A program made the translations under genes and the position numbers. The notes under the pieces are model-generated. The model was given only the letters and a program-made list of their open reading frames with translations. It made no database searches and was not told the origin of the DNA. From Algoriphagus sp. AGSA1 (GTDB taxonomy: Bacteria > Bacteroidota > Bacteroidia > Cytophagales > Cyclobacteriaceae), in assembly GCF_021390545.1 (NCBI RefSeq), contig NZ_JAJUWR010000026.1:1-64000 (forward strand): a stretch of 64,000 bases of DNA. The letters run 5' to 3'. Shown in pieces: positions 1-8,401 of this stretch (position 1 is its first letter; the number at the start of each line of letters is the position of its first letter).

Positions 1-62
1 TTCTCCCCTGATAAAAACTGCTCTAATACTTTTTTCTTGAATGCTGATTCTTGTTCTTTCAT
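1..62 (-). CDS. Probable IS256-family transposase, N-terminal fragment (cut by window edge)
   Basis: The first 20 codons read leftwards from an ATG at 62 (MKEQESAFKKKVLEQFLSGE) and run off the window edge with no stop. A lysine-rich start followed by a 'leu-x-GE' turn is typical of IS256-family (mutator) transposases of Bacteroidota. From memory, these continue into a 'FGKDGAFAP' segment. The flank at about 95-125, on the upstream side, would hold the right inverted repeat. The identification rests on 20 residues only. Confidence 0.45.
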   Translation of the reverse strand, partial: MKEQESAFKKKVLEQFLSGE

Positions 63-125
63 ACTGCTCTATCTTATAAACTTTAACTAAAATTCAAAGT
101 TTTAGACAGAGTTTAGATTACAGTC

Positions 126-614
126 TCACACTTTGTAAAACTCTAGATCAAAATCACTTGCATCGAGATTATTAATGATTTTTTGAGCGACTATTCCCGG
201 AGTAATATTACTATCATTACCTTCTGCTATCTTCTCCGCAGCTTCTAAGTGTTTAGAATTCAATTGGGATAGTTGTTCAGAAGTTAAAACTTTATAAAAG
301 CAAGTTGTATATTCTTGAAATTCAAGAGTTTCTAACAAATCGAAAGATGTGTCGATTTCAAAATGAAGGTCATTTTCTTTGGCTATTTTTTCATATACAG
401 CGTAGTAACTGATCCCGGATTTATCAGCTAAAAGATCTTTTCTCACAAAGTAATTTTCAAGGTCATTTAACTCTTTTCGAAGTAGAATTGCTTTATCCTC
501 TGTGAAATTCGAATTACAAAAGTCAATTCTTTCTTTGAGAAAAACTGGGAGTTCCTGAGCAAACAGAAGCTGACTTGTAATGAGTAGAATGCTAAGGGTG
601 AAAATTTTCTTCAT
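126..614 (-). CDS. Hypothetical exported protein
   Basis: A 162-residue protein with a clear Sec signal peptide (MKKIFTLSILLITSQLLFAQ, cleavage after the first ~19 residues). The mature part is acidic and helical with no recognised domain or catalytic motif, and is probably periplasmic. It ends immediately beside the presumed insertion-sequence end. No function can be assigned. Confidence 0.7.
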   Translation of the reverse strand: MKKIFTLSILLITSQLLFAQELPVFLKERIDFCNSNFTEDKAILLRKELNDLENYFVRKDLLADKSGISYYAVYEKIAKENDLHFEIDTSFDLLETLEFQEYTTCFYKVLTSEQLSQLNSKHLEAAEKIAEGNDSNITPGIVAQKIINNLDASDFDLEFYKV

Positions 615-990
615 TTATCAATGAAGAACAAATTATTTACTTACACTTAATAGCTGTTGTGTCCAGTTCTCTGGACTTCACTGACCTAAATTAATAATTT
701 CGTGCAGGTCATTAGCTATGTGTTGAATATATTTTCCGGAAACTTCAGTTTGTCAGAATTCCCTTTATTGGGTCGACTTCCAAAGAATTCTCTCTATGGA
801 CAATCCCAAAATTCAGTTTCAGGATATGCTGTACCGACAACTGTCTTGGAGGGGCTTTTCATTCCAGAAACATGTAAAATCTCGATTGGAATATTTTCAA
901 TCCAAAAGCGCCAACGGGAGCATGTAGTATGGATTTGGAAATCCCAGGATAGCCCTTCGGGATTGCAAACCTCGAAGAGCTAGTGCCGGT
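615..990. other. Intergenic region without a recognisable gene
   Basis: The 376 bases between the exported protein and the VOC protein hold only short chance frames. A small inverted repeat, gtccag-ttct-ctggac, lies at about 661-676 just upstream of the exported-protein gene. No tRNA, terminator with a clear T tract or conserved peptide was seen. Confidence 0.5.
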
Positions 991-1428
991 TTATACTGTT
1001 CCTTTGTGCTTTGGATCGAAATCCACCATCCATTCAATCCCGTATTTGTCTCTGAACATTCCAAAAAAGGAACCCCAAGGACTTTCATTCATTGGGACTT
1101 CTATACTTCCACCAACTGTAAGTCCGGTAAAAATCCGTTCAGCCTCTTCTTTGCTTTCTGCACTGACAGCTATTTTAGACCTGTTTTCATTTTCATTTAC
1201 CCGGCCCATTCGTTCAGGGACATCATTGCCCATCAAAACATTTTTTCCGATGGGTAAAGCAATGTGCATGATCTTGTTTGCCTCATGTTCTGCTATCGGA
1301 TTTTCAGGGGTGGAAATGTCTTTGAAACGCGTGATGTTCGCGAATTCCCCGCCAAATACAGATTTGTAAAAATTAAATGCTTCTTCTGCATTTCCATTGA
1401 AATTGATGTGAGGATTGATTAGTGCCAT
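991..1428 (-). CDS. VOC-family protein, PhnB/YjdN-like
   Basis: A 145-residue protein of the vicinal oxygen chelate (glyoxalase-like) superfamily, PhnB/'3-demethylubiquinone methyltransferase-like' subgroup. The N-terminus (INPHINFNGNAEEAFNFYKS) and the C-terminal part (GSFFGMFRDKYGIEWMVDFD) match the two beta-alpha-beta-beta-beta halves of this fold. Length is typical for the subgroup. The substrate is unknown; members are often annotated only as VOC proteins. It stands alone, transcribed leftwards. Confidence 0.85.
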   Translation of the reverse strand: MALINPHINFNGNAEEAFNFYKSVFGGEFANITRFKDISTPENPIAEHEANKIMHIALPIGKNVLMGNDVPERMGRVNENENRSKIAVSAESKEEAERIFTGLTVGGSIEVPMNESPWGSFFGMFRDKYGIEWMVDFDPKHKGTV

Positions 1429-1671
1429 AGTTGTACTTTTTTAGGTAATAATATTTCCAGTATCCAAACCTACCGCTGAGTCACTCCATTGTCCCAAAAG
1501 TATATTTTCCGACTTTTTTTAAGCTCCCGACGTATAATCCTGCTAAATGAGTTCAATCGAAAAATCACAAATGATTTTTCCAATAAGTCAATATATTTTG
1601 CTGCTGTTTCCTTGATGAATTCTTTTTCGTAATTCTGATTCAATCTGTCGAGAAATCATGAATTGAAAATG

Positions 1672-1721
1672 TGTAAATTCTCGACTATAACCGAAAATAT
1701 ACATGTAAATTCTCGATTATA
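1672..1721. repeat. Short direct repeat (tgtaaattctcga-y-tata, two copies)
   Basis: An 18-base unit, tgtaaattctcgactata at 1672-1689, recurs at 1704-1721 with one change (c to t), 32 bases apart. A nearby inverted fragment, tcgagaa at 1648-1654, is the reverse complement of the core ttctcga. It lies in the 308-base gap (1429-1736), just downstream of map, and no gene is seen there. Confidence 0.6.
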
Positions 1722-1736
1722 TCAATTTTAAGCCTA

Positions 1737-2501
1737 TTAACCCCAGATCCCATTTACTTCCGTCAGAATAACCGGAACATCATCTGTGATCAAAATTGTC
1801 TGCTCATGCTGGGTCACATATCCGCCTTTATTACCAACCAGTGTCCAACCATCATTTCGCTCAACTGCAATAGTAGAATGGGTGGAGATAAAAGTTTCTA
1901 TGGCTACGGTAGTATTCTTCTTAAACCGTTCCCGGTTGGATTTCACCCTGTAATTCAGAATATCTGATGGCTCCTCGTGCAAGCTTCTGCCTACCCCATG
2001 ACCAGCCAGGTTTTTAATGACTCTATAACCTGATTTTCTGGCTTCAGTTTCTATCAAATAGCCAATATCAGCGATTTTTACTCCGCCCTTTATCGCATTT
2101 ATGGCTTTGCGAAGAATGTTTTTGGAAGCATCCACCAGCGGTTGATGGTTGTGGATATCCTTTCCAAGCACAAAGGAGCCACCGTTATCCGACCAAAATC
2201 CGTTGAGTTCGGCGGACACATCAATATTGATCAAATCTCCTTCTTTCAGCAACACCTTTTCCGAAGGTATCCCGTGAGCTGCTACTTCATTTACACTTAT
2301 GCAGGAATAGCCCGGAAATCCATACGTTTCATAAGGAGCAGACTTAGCTCCATAGCTTTTCAAAATACCACCTCCATATTCATCCAGCTCTTTGGTGGAC
2401 ATTCCCACTTTAGCATATTCAGTCATCAGTTTCAGTGTAGTTCCCACTACCTCACTGATTTTTTTCATTCCTATAAGTTCTGATTCTTTGGTGATGGACA
2501 T
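1737..2501 (-). CDS. map: Type I methionine aminopeptidase
   Basis: Removes the N-terminal methionine from nascent proteins in the cytoplasm. It has 254 residues, the usual length of a bacterial type Ia enzyme. All five metal ligands are visible: Asp94 (INIDVSAEL), Asp105 (WSDNGG), His168 (AGHGVGR), Glu202 (AIETF) and Glu233 (TQHEQT). The substrate-binding His76 is in AAHGIP. The spacing matches that of E. coli Map closely. It is not next to translation genes here and has an ordinary ATG start. Confidence 0.96.
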   Translation of the reverse strand: MSITKESELIGMKKISEVVGTTLKLMTEYAKVGMSTKELDEYGGGILKSYGAKSAPYETYGFPGYSCISVNEVAAHGIPSEKVLLKEGDLINIDVSAELNGFWSDNGGSFVLGKDIHNHQPLVDASKNILRKAINAIKGGVKIADIGYLIETEARKSGYRVIKNLAGHGVGRSLHEEPSDILNYRVKSNRERFKKNTTVAIETFISTHSTIAVERNDGWTLVGNKGGYVTQHEQTILITDDVPVILTEVNGIWG

Positions 2502-2523
2502 ATTTATTTGATTCTACGGATCT

Positions 2524-2820
2524 TTATTCTATTTTCTTAAGCTCGACTATCTGGCAATTGATTCCATACGAACAGTTTTTGTTTCTGTCTAGTTCTTTAT
2601 ATTTAATAGTCACTCTATCTCCTCCTATATAGTTGATCACATCCTTGATGTTTACGATTAAAGTGTCTCCATTATCAAGGTGTATTTGTTCTGCGCAATA
2701 ATATAAGCCACCACTACGCCAGATTTTCCCATTATCGGTTTTTATAATATCTTGGTCATCAGAATTGCAGGATAATATCGCTAAAGAAACAGCTAGCATT
2801 AATATGATATTATTTTTCAT
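2524..2820 (-). CDS. Small putative lipoprotein
   Basis: A 98-residue protein starting MKNNIILMLAVSLAILSC, a lipoprotein signal peptide with the cysteine of the lipobox at about residue 18. The mature part has two further cysteines (NCSYGINC) near the C-terminus that could form a disulfide. No domain is recognised. It lies 22 bases upstream of map on the same strand, so it may share its transcript, but the functions are not obviously linked. Confidence 0.65.
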   Translation of the reverse strand: MKNNIILMLAVSLAILSCNSDDQDIIKTDNGKIWRSGGLYYCAEQIHLDNGDTLIVNIKDVINYIGGDRVTIKYKELDRNKNCSYGINCQIVELKKIE

Positions 2821-2942
2821 AGTCTTCTGTTCATTTAGTACCTACATTCTATATGGATTTTATCCTTTTTCTCTTTGAAATTCAGTAAGATGCGTATTGG
2901 GCTCCTTAAAATACGTATTCTCTCATCAGTTTTTAAATATTC

Positions 2943-4235
2943 TCAATCATTATCCAAATTATAATTAGGTACTGAAATACGCTTGACGAAGATTATTCCA
3001 TCAAACATTTCTGAGAATTTTTTAGTAATAAGGTATTTCTTTTTAGGGTTATAACCTGGGCCTCCAAGACCTAACTGTCTGTTTTCTGTATCAAAAAAGT
3101 TTGTGGGGTCGCTATTTACGGCCTCTTTCATGTCAACAAAGTAAATGTCATTAGATGCCTTAATAAGCGTTTCCGCATATGTTTTTCGAAATGGCTTAGT
3201 AAGCGTGTGGCTTTCCCAATAAATAGGCTTGTTTTTCTTGATTACTGCACCAGGGAGTGTCCCAACACCAAAATCAAAACCTACTGAGTAATAGTCCCTT
3301 TTATAATGCTCTTTTAGGTGCCTGCCTAGATTTACCCAAGGCATACCGTAGTAATTGAAGGTTAGGTTGTTCACATGATCATTATGAGCCCAAATAAAAG
3401 CCTTGCCATTATTGATTTCATTGTCTACTAACCATTTTACATTCTCAAACATTTTCAAATCCCTTACTTCACTTTTGCGGTTTTCTAAATAAGTTGTGTG
3501 TTTAATTAGGTAATTCAGAGATCTTATAATTGAAGTGAATTCTTGATTAGAGCTCTTCCCACTATTGGTTTGAAAATCTACTATGATTTGTTCAATTTCT
3601 TTAAGCCTGGGGATTTGATTTCCTGCCCAATCTGGTGTTTCACTATAGCCAACTGTTGAGCAACTATCTGCAGTTGCAAGAAGTTCTTCACTTACAGGAA
3701 TTTTATGAGTGCTTACAAAATCACGTACTTCTAAATGAATGTCATTTCCACTTTGGATATCCATACCATAGAATCGGATTTGTTCTTTGTTTGGCCTACT
3801 TAAATTGTATTCCCGTATCCATTTCAAAAGATCAACGACTTCTAAGCATTGCCAAGGTGCTAAGGTAAAATTTACTATTATTTCAATAATATCACCTTTT
3901 CCACCGCTTATCCATTCATTTACAGCTGCTTCCGTTTGGTAGGCTTCCTCCATTATAAAAGCTTTTACATCTTGGTTCTTTACTAAGTACTTGAAGAATT
4001 TAGCCTTTATATCAAAAAATTCCTTTCCATGGTGGGAAGCTTCACCAAACCCAAATATTCTCGCTTCAGCAAATTTGAGTGGAACATTGTCCTTGAAAAT
4101 TACTAGCTCAGTATCAGGGTCTGCATCTTCAATTTTTAAAGCTTTTTGATTAATCCATGCTATAGTTTCTTCTTCTTCTTGGGCAAAAAGATCAAGGGAA
4201 ATAGAAAATAAAATTGTCAGTAGAATGATTCTCAT
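2943..4235 (-). CDS. Erythromycin esterase-like hydrolase, exported
   Basis: A 430-residue protein with a Sec signal peptide (first ~18 residues) and an erythromycin-esterase (EreA/EreB-like, PF05139) domain over most of its length. The conserved blocks are visible: GFGEASHHGKEFFDIKAKFF near residue 62, IMEEAYQTEAAVNEW near 95, FYGMDIQ near 155 and AHNDHV near 282. EreA/B open macrolide lactones. Most environmental homologues, especially exported ones, have unknown substrates, so a resistance role should not be assumed. It is monocistronic, transcribed leftwards. Confidence 0.85.
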   Translation of the reverse strand: MRIILLTILFSISLDLFAQEEEETIAWINQKALKIEDADPDTELVIFKDNVPLKFAEARIFGFGEASHHGKEFFDIKAKFFKYLVKNQDVKAFIMEEAYQTEAAVNEWISGGKGDIIEIIVNFTLAPWQCLEVVDLLKWIREYNLSRPNKEQIRFYGMDIQSGNDIHLEVRDFVSTHKIPVSEELLATADSCSTVGYSETPDWAGNQIPRLKEIEQIIVDFQTNSGKSSNQEFTSIIRSLNYLIKHTTYLENRKSEVRDLKMFENVKWLVDNEINNGKAFIWAHNDHVNNLTFNYYGMPWVNLGRHLKEHYKRDYYSVGFDFGVGTLPGAVIKKNKPIYWESHTLTKPFRKTYAETLIKASNDIYFVDMKEAVNSDPTNFFDTENRQLGLGGPGYNPKKKYLITKKFSEMFDGIIFVKRISVPNYNLDND

Positions 4236-4367
4236 TAGTATTTGGTGGTGGATGTACCAAATTAGAAATCAATTTCACTGAGGCAGTTCTTTATCGATGA
4301 ATTTGAGTTTTTTTAACAAGAGCTAAACTAAAAATGGAAAAGCCTACAACAATTATTGGCTTTTTAG

Positions 4368-5465
4368 CTATTTCCCTTCCACCTGCCTTTTCCACTCCGG
4401 ATAATTTTTCAGCACTTTTGAAGGAGCATTGGTGTACCAGCTATAGCCGTTCCTACGTTCGTGGCCTATTTCTGCCATTGAATTCTTTTTGATCCCGTCC
4501 CGGTCAGAGAAGATGGGTTTTTCGGTTTCCAGGTCATAAAAGCGTGCCCAGAGGGGAGAGGCAGCGGGATCAGAAACTACCACCCTGTTCTTGTCTCCAT
4601 CTTCGTCGATTTCTGTTTCTAGTTTGATTCCCTCGATTTTGTGGGTTTCAAACCAGTGGACAGCACCATCTACGGAGGCTATGACTTCCTCCGAAGGATC
4701 TTCCAGCTCCATCAGCAATTGGACAATCCTTACAGATTCAGCACCACTGAAAGATGCAAGTTCATAAGAGCGGGCTTTAGCAGGAGCAAGTGTCTTCTCA
4801 TCATGCTGGGCACACCAGACGGTAGGAGTGCCATCTACGATGATTTGCGTTTTAAGGATACAGGCTATCCCTGCATCAAATGATTTTTTGGCTTTTGTTT
4901 TCAGCTCTGGAGACAGATTCAAAGCTGAAAAAGCTTTGTCTTCTGAAAAAATCTCTCTCAGAAACTTCATGGTGTTCACCATAGCATTATCATTGTAGGT
5001 GATGTGGGCAGAGTAGGATACAGATCCTGTGCGTGGGGGATAGAATTGGGGCCATCCGCCATTCTCGTACTGGGAGATAATGATGTAATCCAAACCTTTC
5101 TCAAAAGCCCTTTTGTAGCGGATATCCGGGATCTGTTCATATACTTTGGCCAGAAATTTCAATTCTGTGATGGTGGCGTCATTGTCAAAAGTTGCCCCTG
5201 TTTTAGATTTACCGGCCTTGATTTCCGCCTTTTCTGGCTCGGATAACTCCAGATGATAGGCTTTGTTTTTCTCCCATCCACCGATATCCTTTTGGGCTAT
5301 CAGGACATTCTCAGCCACTGCTTTTGCTTCTTCTGAGCCATACCAGTTTTCGGGCATTTTGGTAGCCACATCCTTCCAGCTCATGCTGAGATAGTTAGTC
5401 TCTTGAGCAAAAGCAGTGGTAAGTGTTAGTGATAAAAACAGTGCTATAAAAAGGTAAGGTTTCAT
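4368..5465 (-). CDS. Pectate lyase, PL10 family (PelA/Pel-15E type)
   Basis: Cleaves polygalacturonate by beta-elimination, probably in the periplasm or at the surface. The enzyme has 365 residues when started at the ATG at 5465; a TTG four codons upstream is less likely because the signal peptide (MKPYLFIALFLSLTLTTAFA) begins at this ATG. PL10 signatures are present: ATFDNDATITELKFLAKVYE, YENGGWPQFYPP and ITYNDNAMVNTMKFL. The alpha/alpha-toroid fold is expected. There is no carbohydrate-binding module. It stands alone rather than in the xylan locus, and a 17-bp palindrome lies about 165 bp upstream. Confidence 0.92.
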   Translation of the reverse strand: MKPYLFIALFLSLTLTTAFAQETNYLSMSWKDVATKMPENWYGSEEAKAVAENVLIAQKDIGGWEKNKAYHLELSEPEKAEIKAGKSKTGATFDNDATITELKFLAKVYEQIPDIRYKRAFEKGLDYIIISQYENGGWPQFYPPRTGSVSYSAHITYNDNAMVNTMKFLREIFSEDKAFSALNLSPELKTKAKKSFDAGIACILKTQIIVDGTPTVWCAQHDEKTLAPAKARSYELASFSGAESVRIVQLLMELEDPSEEVIASVDGAVHWFETHKIEGIKLETEIDEDGDKNRVVVSDPAASPLWARFYDLETEKPIFSDRDGIKKNSMAEIGHERRNGYSWYTNAPSKVLKNYPEWKRQVEGK

Positions 5466-5630
5466 GGGGCTAGTCAAGTATAGAGGTTTCTGTTAGGCTA
5501 AGATGGTAATTTACCGATGCGCAGGAAAATCCTACTACCACAAATTCATAAAAGTCGTATTTTACTTGTCTTTGATAAAGAGTGTTAGTACTCCTATATT
5601 TCAGTGCTTTATGTGATTTTATGCGCCCCT

Positions 5631-5647
5631 GTTCGTGTCACACGAAC
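5631..5647. promoter_or_regulatory. 17-bp palindrome upstream of the pectate lyase gene
   Basis: gttcgtgt-c-acacgaac is a perfect inverted repeat with one central base. It lies in the 502-base gap between the symporter and the pectate lyase, 166 bases before the lyase start. Size and symmetry suit a dimeric regulator site, but no regulator gene is adjacent. It could equally be the stem of a hairpin. Confidence 0.4.
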
Positions 5648-5879
5648 GGTTTCATTTGGCTCCAATTGATCGTAGGTTCAAAATCTAGATAAGTTGGATT
5701 TTGCTCTTTCAGAGCTTCACGTGAGTTTTGCCTGTTTTTTGACCCAGCTGGACTGACATATGACGGACTTTCAGGTCTCTAGTGCCAGCAATTAAAGAAA
5801 TTATATAATTAGCAGTGCCCTTTTCGTAAATCTTTATTGCTAAAATAGTTTGCGACTAACCTCGATAGATAAAGTCCGG

Positions 5880-5945
5880 CTTCTGGAGAAGCAGGACAAC
5901 TTAATGCTGCGTGCTCCGCGAAATTCTCCGTGAACTCCGCGGTTA
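5880..5945. repeat. Intergenic repeat-like segment
   Basis: The stretch 'gctccgcgaaattctccg' followed by 'tgaactccgcggttaaaac' resembles the short GC-rich repeated tracts often scattered between genes in Cytophagales. It lies directly downstream of the symporter stop codon at 5968. The rest of the gap 5466-5967 has no gene. Confidence 0.3.
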
Positions 5946-5967
5946 AAACAAAGCCGCTTTACTTTAC

Positions 5968-7389
5968 TTACTTCCAGAAATCGGCATTGTCAATACCAGC
6001 ATCCTTGGCCACAAAAACTGGGTCTTTGCCTTCCTTTTTCTGCTTTTTATAATCTGCCAAAGCTTTGAATGCCGGCTTGCGGAGCAGGATGATCGCAATG
6101 ATGTTCAGCCATGCCATAAGGCCTACTCCTATATCACCCATGGTCCAGGCCATCTCTGCGGTTTTGATGGTGCCATAGAAAGTGGTTATCAAGATAGCAA
6201 TTCTCAGAACCCATATTCCCCATCGATTATTTGTCTTTCGGATCAAATAACTCAGGTTGGTCTCTGCGATATAGTAATAAGCCATGATCGTGGTAAATGC
6301 AAAAAACAGCAGTGCCACCGCCACAAAACCAGCCCCAAGAGAAGGGAATTGTGAGGCTATTGCAAACTGGGTGTATTCTGGCCCGAATGCAACGCCGGGA
6401 AGGTTTTCGACCAAAAAACCTTCTTCAGGATCGATTACGTTAAACTGTCCGGTGAATAAAATCATAAGCGCGGTAGATGTGCAGACAAAAAGCGTATCCA
6501 CATATACTGAAAAGGACTGTACCAAGCCCTGTTTCACAGGGTGGCTTACTTCAGCTGCCGCAGCCGCATGAGGGGCTGTTCCCTGTCCGGCTTCATTAGA
6601 GTAAATGCCTCTTTTGACGCCCCAGGCTATAGCCATGCCAAACACTCCGCTAAAGGCAGCCTCCATGTTGAAAGCTGATTTGAAGATTAAAGCAAAAACT
6701 GCAGGTACTTCTGTGATATTGAGAGTAATGATGATCACGGCCATTAGAATATAAGCGCCCGCCATGAAGGGAATGACTATTTCCGCTACTTTACTGATCC
6801 TTTTTACTCCTCCTAAAATAATTAAGGCCAGAAGCGAAGTGACCAGAATCCCTGTCCAGACGACCGGCAAATCAAATGCGTTTGCCATACTCAATGCGAT
6901 ACTGTTACTCTGCACTCCGGGCATAAAGATAGCTGTGGCCAAGATTGTGGCAAACGCAAAAAGCATCGCATACCATTTCTTCCCAATTCCCTTTTCAATG
7001 TAATAGGCAGGCCCTCCGCGGTATTCCCCATCATTCACCTCCTTATAAATTTGTCCTAAGGTGGATTCTACAAAGGCGGATGAGGCTCCTAAAAAAGCAA
7101 TCACCCACATCCAGAAAATGGCTCCAGGGCCTCCCATGGCAATAGCTGTGGCTACTCCGGCGATATTTCCCGTCCCCACTCTTCCTGAGATGGCTATCGC
7201 AAAGGCCTGAAAGGATGATACTCCCTCCTTAGATGATTCTCCCTTAAAAAGGAGCTGAATCATTTCTTTAAGGTAAGTCACCTGAAGGAATTTGGTGGCA
7301 AATGAGAAATATACCCCAGCCGCAAGACAAAGGAAGATCAATGCATTACTCCAGACTACCGCGTTGATAGCTTCTACTATTTCTTTCAT
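5968..7389 (-). CDS. Alanine/glycine:cation symporter (AGCS family)
   Basis: A 473-residue inner-membrane transporter of the AGCS family, which imports alanine or glycine with Na+. About ten or more hydrophobic segments are evident. The family signatures GGPGAIFWMWVIAFLGASSA (near residue 85) and the block ending SNEAGQGTAPHAAAA (near 270) are intact. Members usually have 450-550 residues. The start ATG at 7389 directly follows a hairpin-bearing repeat. An alanine dehydrogenase is encoded at 12534-13652, so alanine import and use are both present, but the genes are unlinked. Confidence 0.93.
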   Translation of the reverse strand: MKEIVEAINAVVWSNALIFLCLAAGVYFSFATKFLQVTYLKEMIQLLFKGESSKEGVSSFQAFAIAISGRVGTGNIAGVATAIAMGGPGAIFWMWVIAFLGASSAFVESTLGQIYKEVNDGEYRGGPAYYIEKGIGKKWYAMLFAFATILATAIFMPGVQSNSIALSMANAFDLPVVWTGILVTSLLALIILGGVKRISKVAEIVIPFMAGAYILMAVIIITLNITEVPAVFALIFKSAFNMEAAFSGVFGMAIAWGVKRGIYSNEAGQGTAPHAAAAAEVSHPVKQGLVQSFSVYVDTLFVCTSTALMILFTGQFNVIDPEEGFLVENLPGVAFGPEYTQFAIASQFPSLGAGFVAVALLFFAFTTIMAYYYIAETNLSYLIRKTNNRWGIWVLRIAILITTFYGTIKTAEMAWTMGDIGVGLMAWLNIIAIILLRKPAFKALADYKKQKKEGKDPVFVAKDAGIDNADFWK

Positions 7390-7407
7390 CTGTTTATTTT
7401 TTGTTTT

Positions 7408-7565
7408 TTAATGGTCAGATGGAATCCCTGCCTGCGGCAGGCAGGTCGCATGGTGAATAATCATCCCTCTGTGTGTCGTTTTCGACATGCTTGATTTCAT
7501 AATGATTATAATTAGTCTTTTAAAGGCCATATGGAATCCCTGCCTGCAGGCTCGATTTCATTCAT
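7408..7565 (-). repeat. Hairpin-bearing intergenic repeat upstream of the symporter (MKSS-type, copy 1)
   Basis: Read on the minus strand, two related half-units each run from 'gggattccat' through an A-rich tract to 'atgaaa'. The ATG at 7500 opens a 30-codon frame starting MKSSMSKTTHRGMII. It contains the hairpin tgtcg-aaaa-cgaca and, at 7427-7445, the near-perfect GC palindrome cctgcctgc-g-gcaggcagg. A related copy lies at 29040-29210 upstream of another gene, with a matching reading frame and a hairpin whose two arms have both changed. Most likely a repetitive element or leader structure rather than an ordinary gene. Confidence 0.6.
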
Positions 7566-7773
7566 TGATTTTAAAAGCCAGAATTTCAGGAAGAATTGAT
7601 CTGTCAGGTTTAAAATTGACCCGAAGAAAGTAAAAATTCAGGGATTATAGCAGAATATTCGTTTAAAATGACTGTATTTTCTTGTCAGTAGCGTTCGAAA
7701 ATTGGGTAGTCGTGAAAAACGCTTACTTATTGTTGAGATTGTCAAACTTTTTGTTGTCCCTATCTCCCAATTT

Positions 7774-8133
7774 TTATTGGATGAATTCTATCAATTCGAA
7801 CCTATTGCCCCAAGGATCTCTGAAAAAACAGCGCTTACGGCCTTCAATCATCGAGGAGAAGCTTACTTTGATGTCGATACTTTGTAGGAAAGCTATTGTC
7901 CCTTCTAAATTATTCACCACAAATGCGGGATGCCGGGCAGAGTTGTCCTGATGTACATCTTCCTCGCGGATATGCAGCTCCACGTCACCCATCTGAATCC
8001 AGATGGCTCCATTGGGATGATTGCCCGGGATTTCATCCAGTAGCAGCTTTTTGGTATAAAAGTCTTTCACTTCTTCCCGTGTGTTGGGAGGAATGGTGAT
8101 AAGTACATGGTCCAAGCGGCTGATATCAAGCAT
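7774..8133 (-). CDS. VOC-family (glyoxalase-like) protein
   Basis: A 119-residue single-module glyoxalase/bleomycin-resistance-like protein. It starts at the internal ATG at 8133 (MLDISRLDHVLITIPPN), because this is where the family's first strand begins; the open frame extends 36 codons further upstream but encodes nonsense. A metal-site histidine is in LDHVLI and a terminal acid in NRFELIEF. The substrate is unknown. Confidence 0.85.
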   Translation of the reverse strand: MLDISRLDHVLITIPPNTREEVKDFYTKKLLLDEIPGNHPNGAIWIQMGDVELHIREEDVHQDNSARHPAFVVNNLEGTIAFLQSIDIKVSFSSMIEGRKRCFFRDPWGNRFELIEFIQ

Positions 8134-8401
8134 AGTGGTTTTTAAAATTGAGAAATTGAATAAGATTGAGAAATTGAATCCCAGGTAAAAATATACTAAA
8201 AGTGTTGAACATACAGCCATCGTACTTCTGTTATTTCCCAACCTGCCTCCTCAGATTGAGTAATTTTTGACTCTTTTTTAGACACTCTTAAGGTTTATAA
8301 TCTTCGTTTATCGGCAATAAGGAGGGTTTTTTAGTTTGGTGAATTTTTTGGTTGCTAAACAGAAAACACAAAGCTATTGACCACCTTAATGTTGTACTCC
8401 A

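Noticed and set aside
897..1088. A minus-strand 63-codon frame overlapping the VOC gene end
   Set aside because: It is out of frame with the VOC gene, short and without recognised similarity.
2943..4235. Macrolide resistance gene
   Set aside because: The erythromycin-esterase-like fold is widespread in environmental bacteria; an exported, chromosomal homologue with no resistance context is not evidence of resistance.
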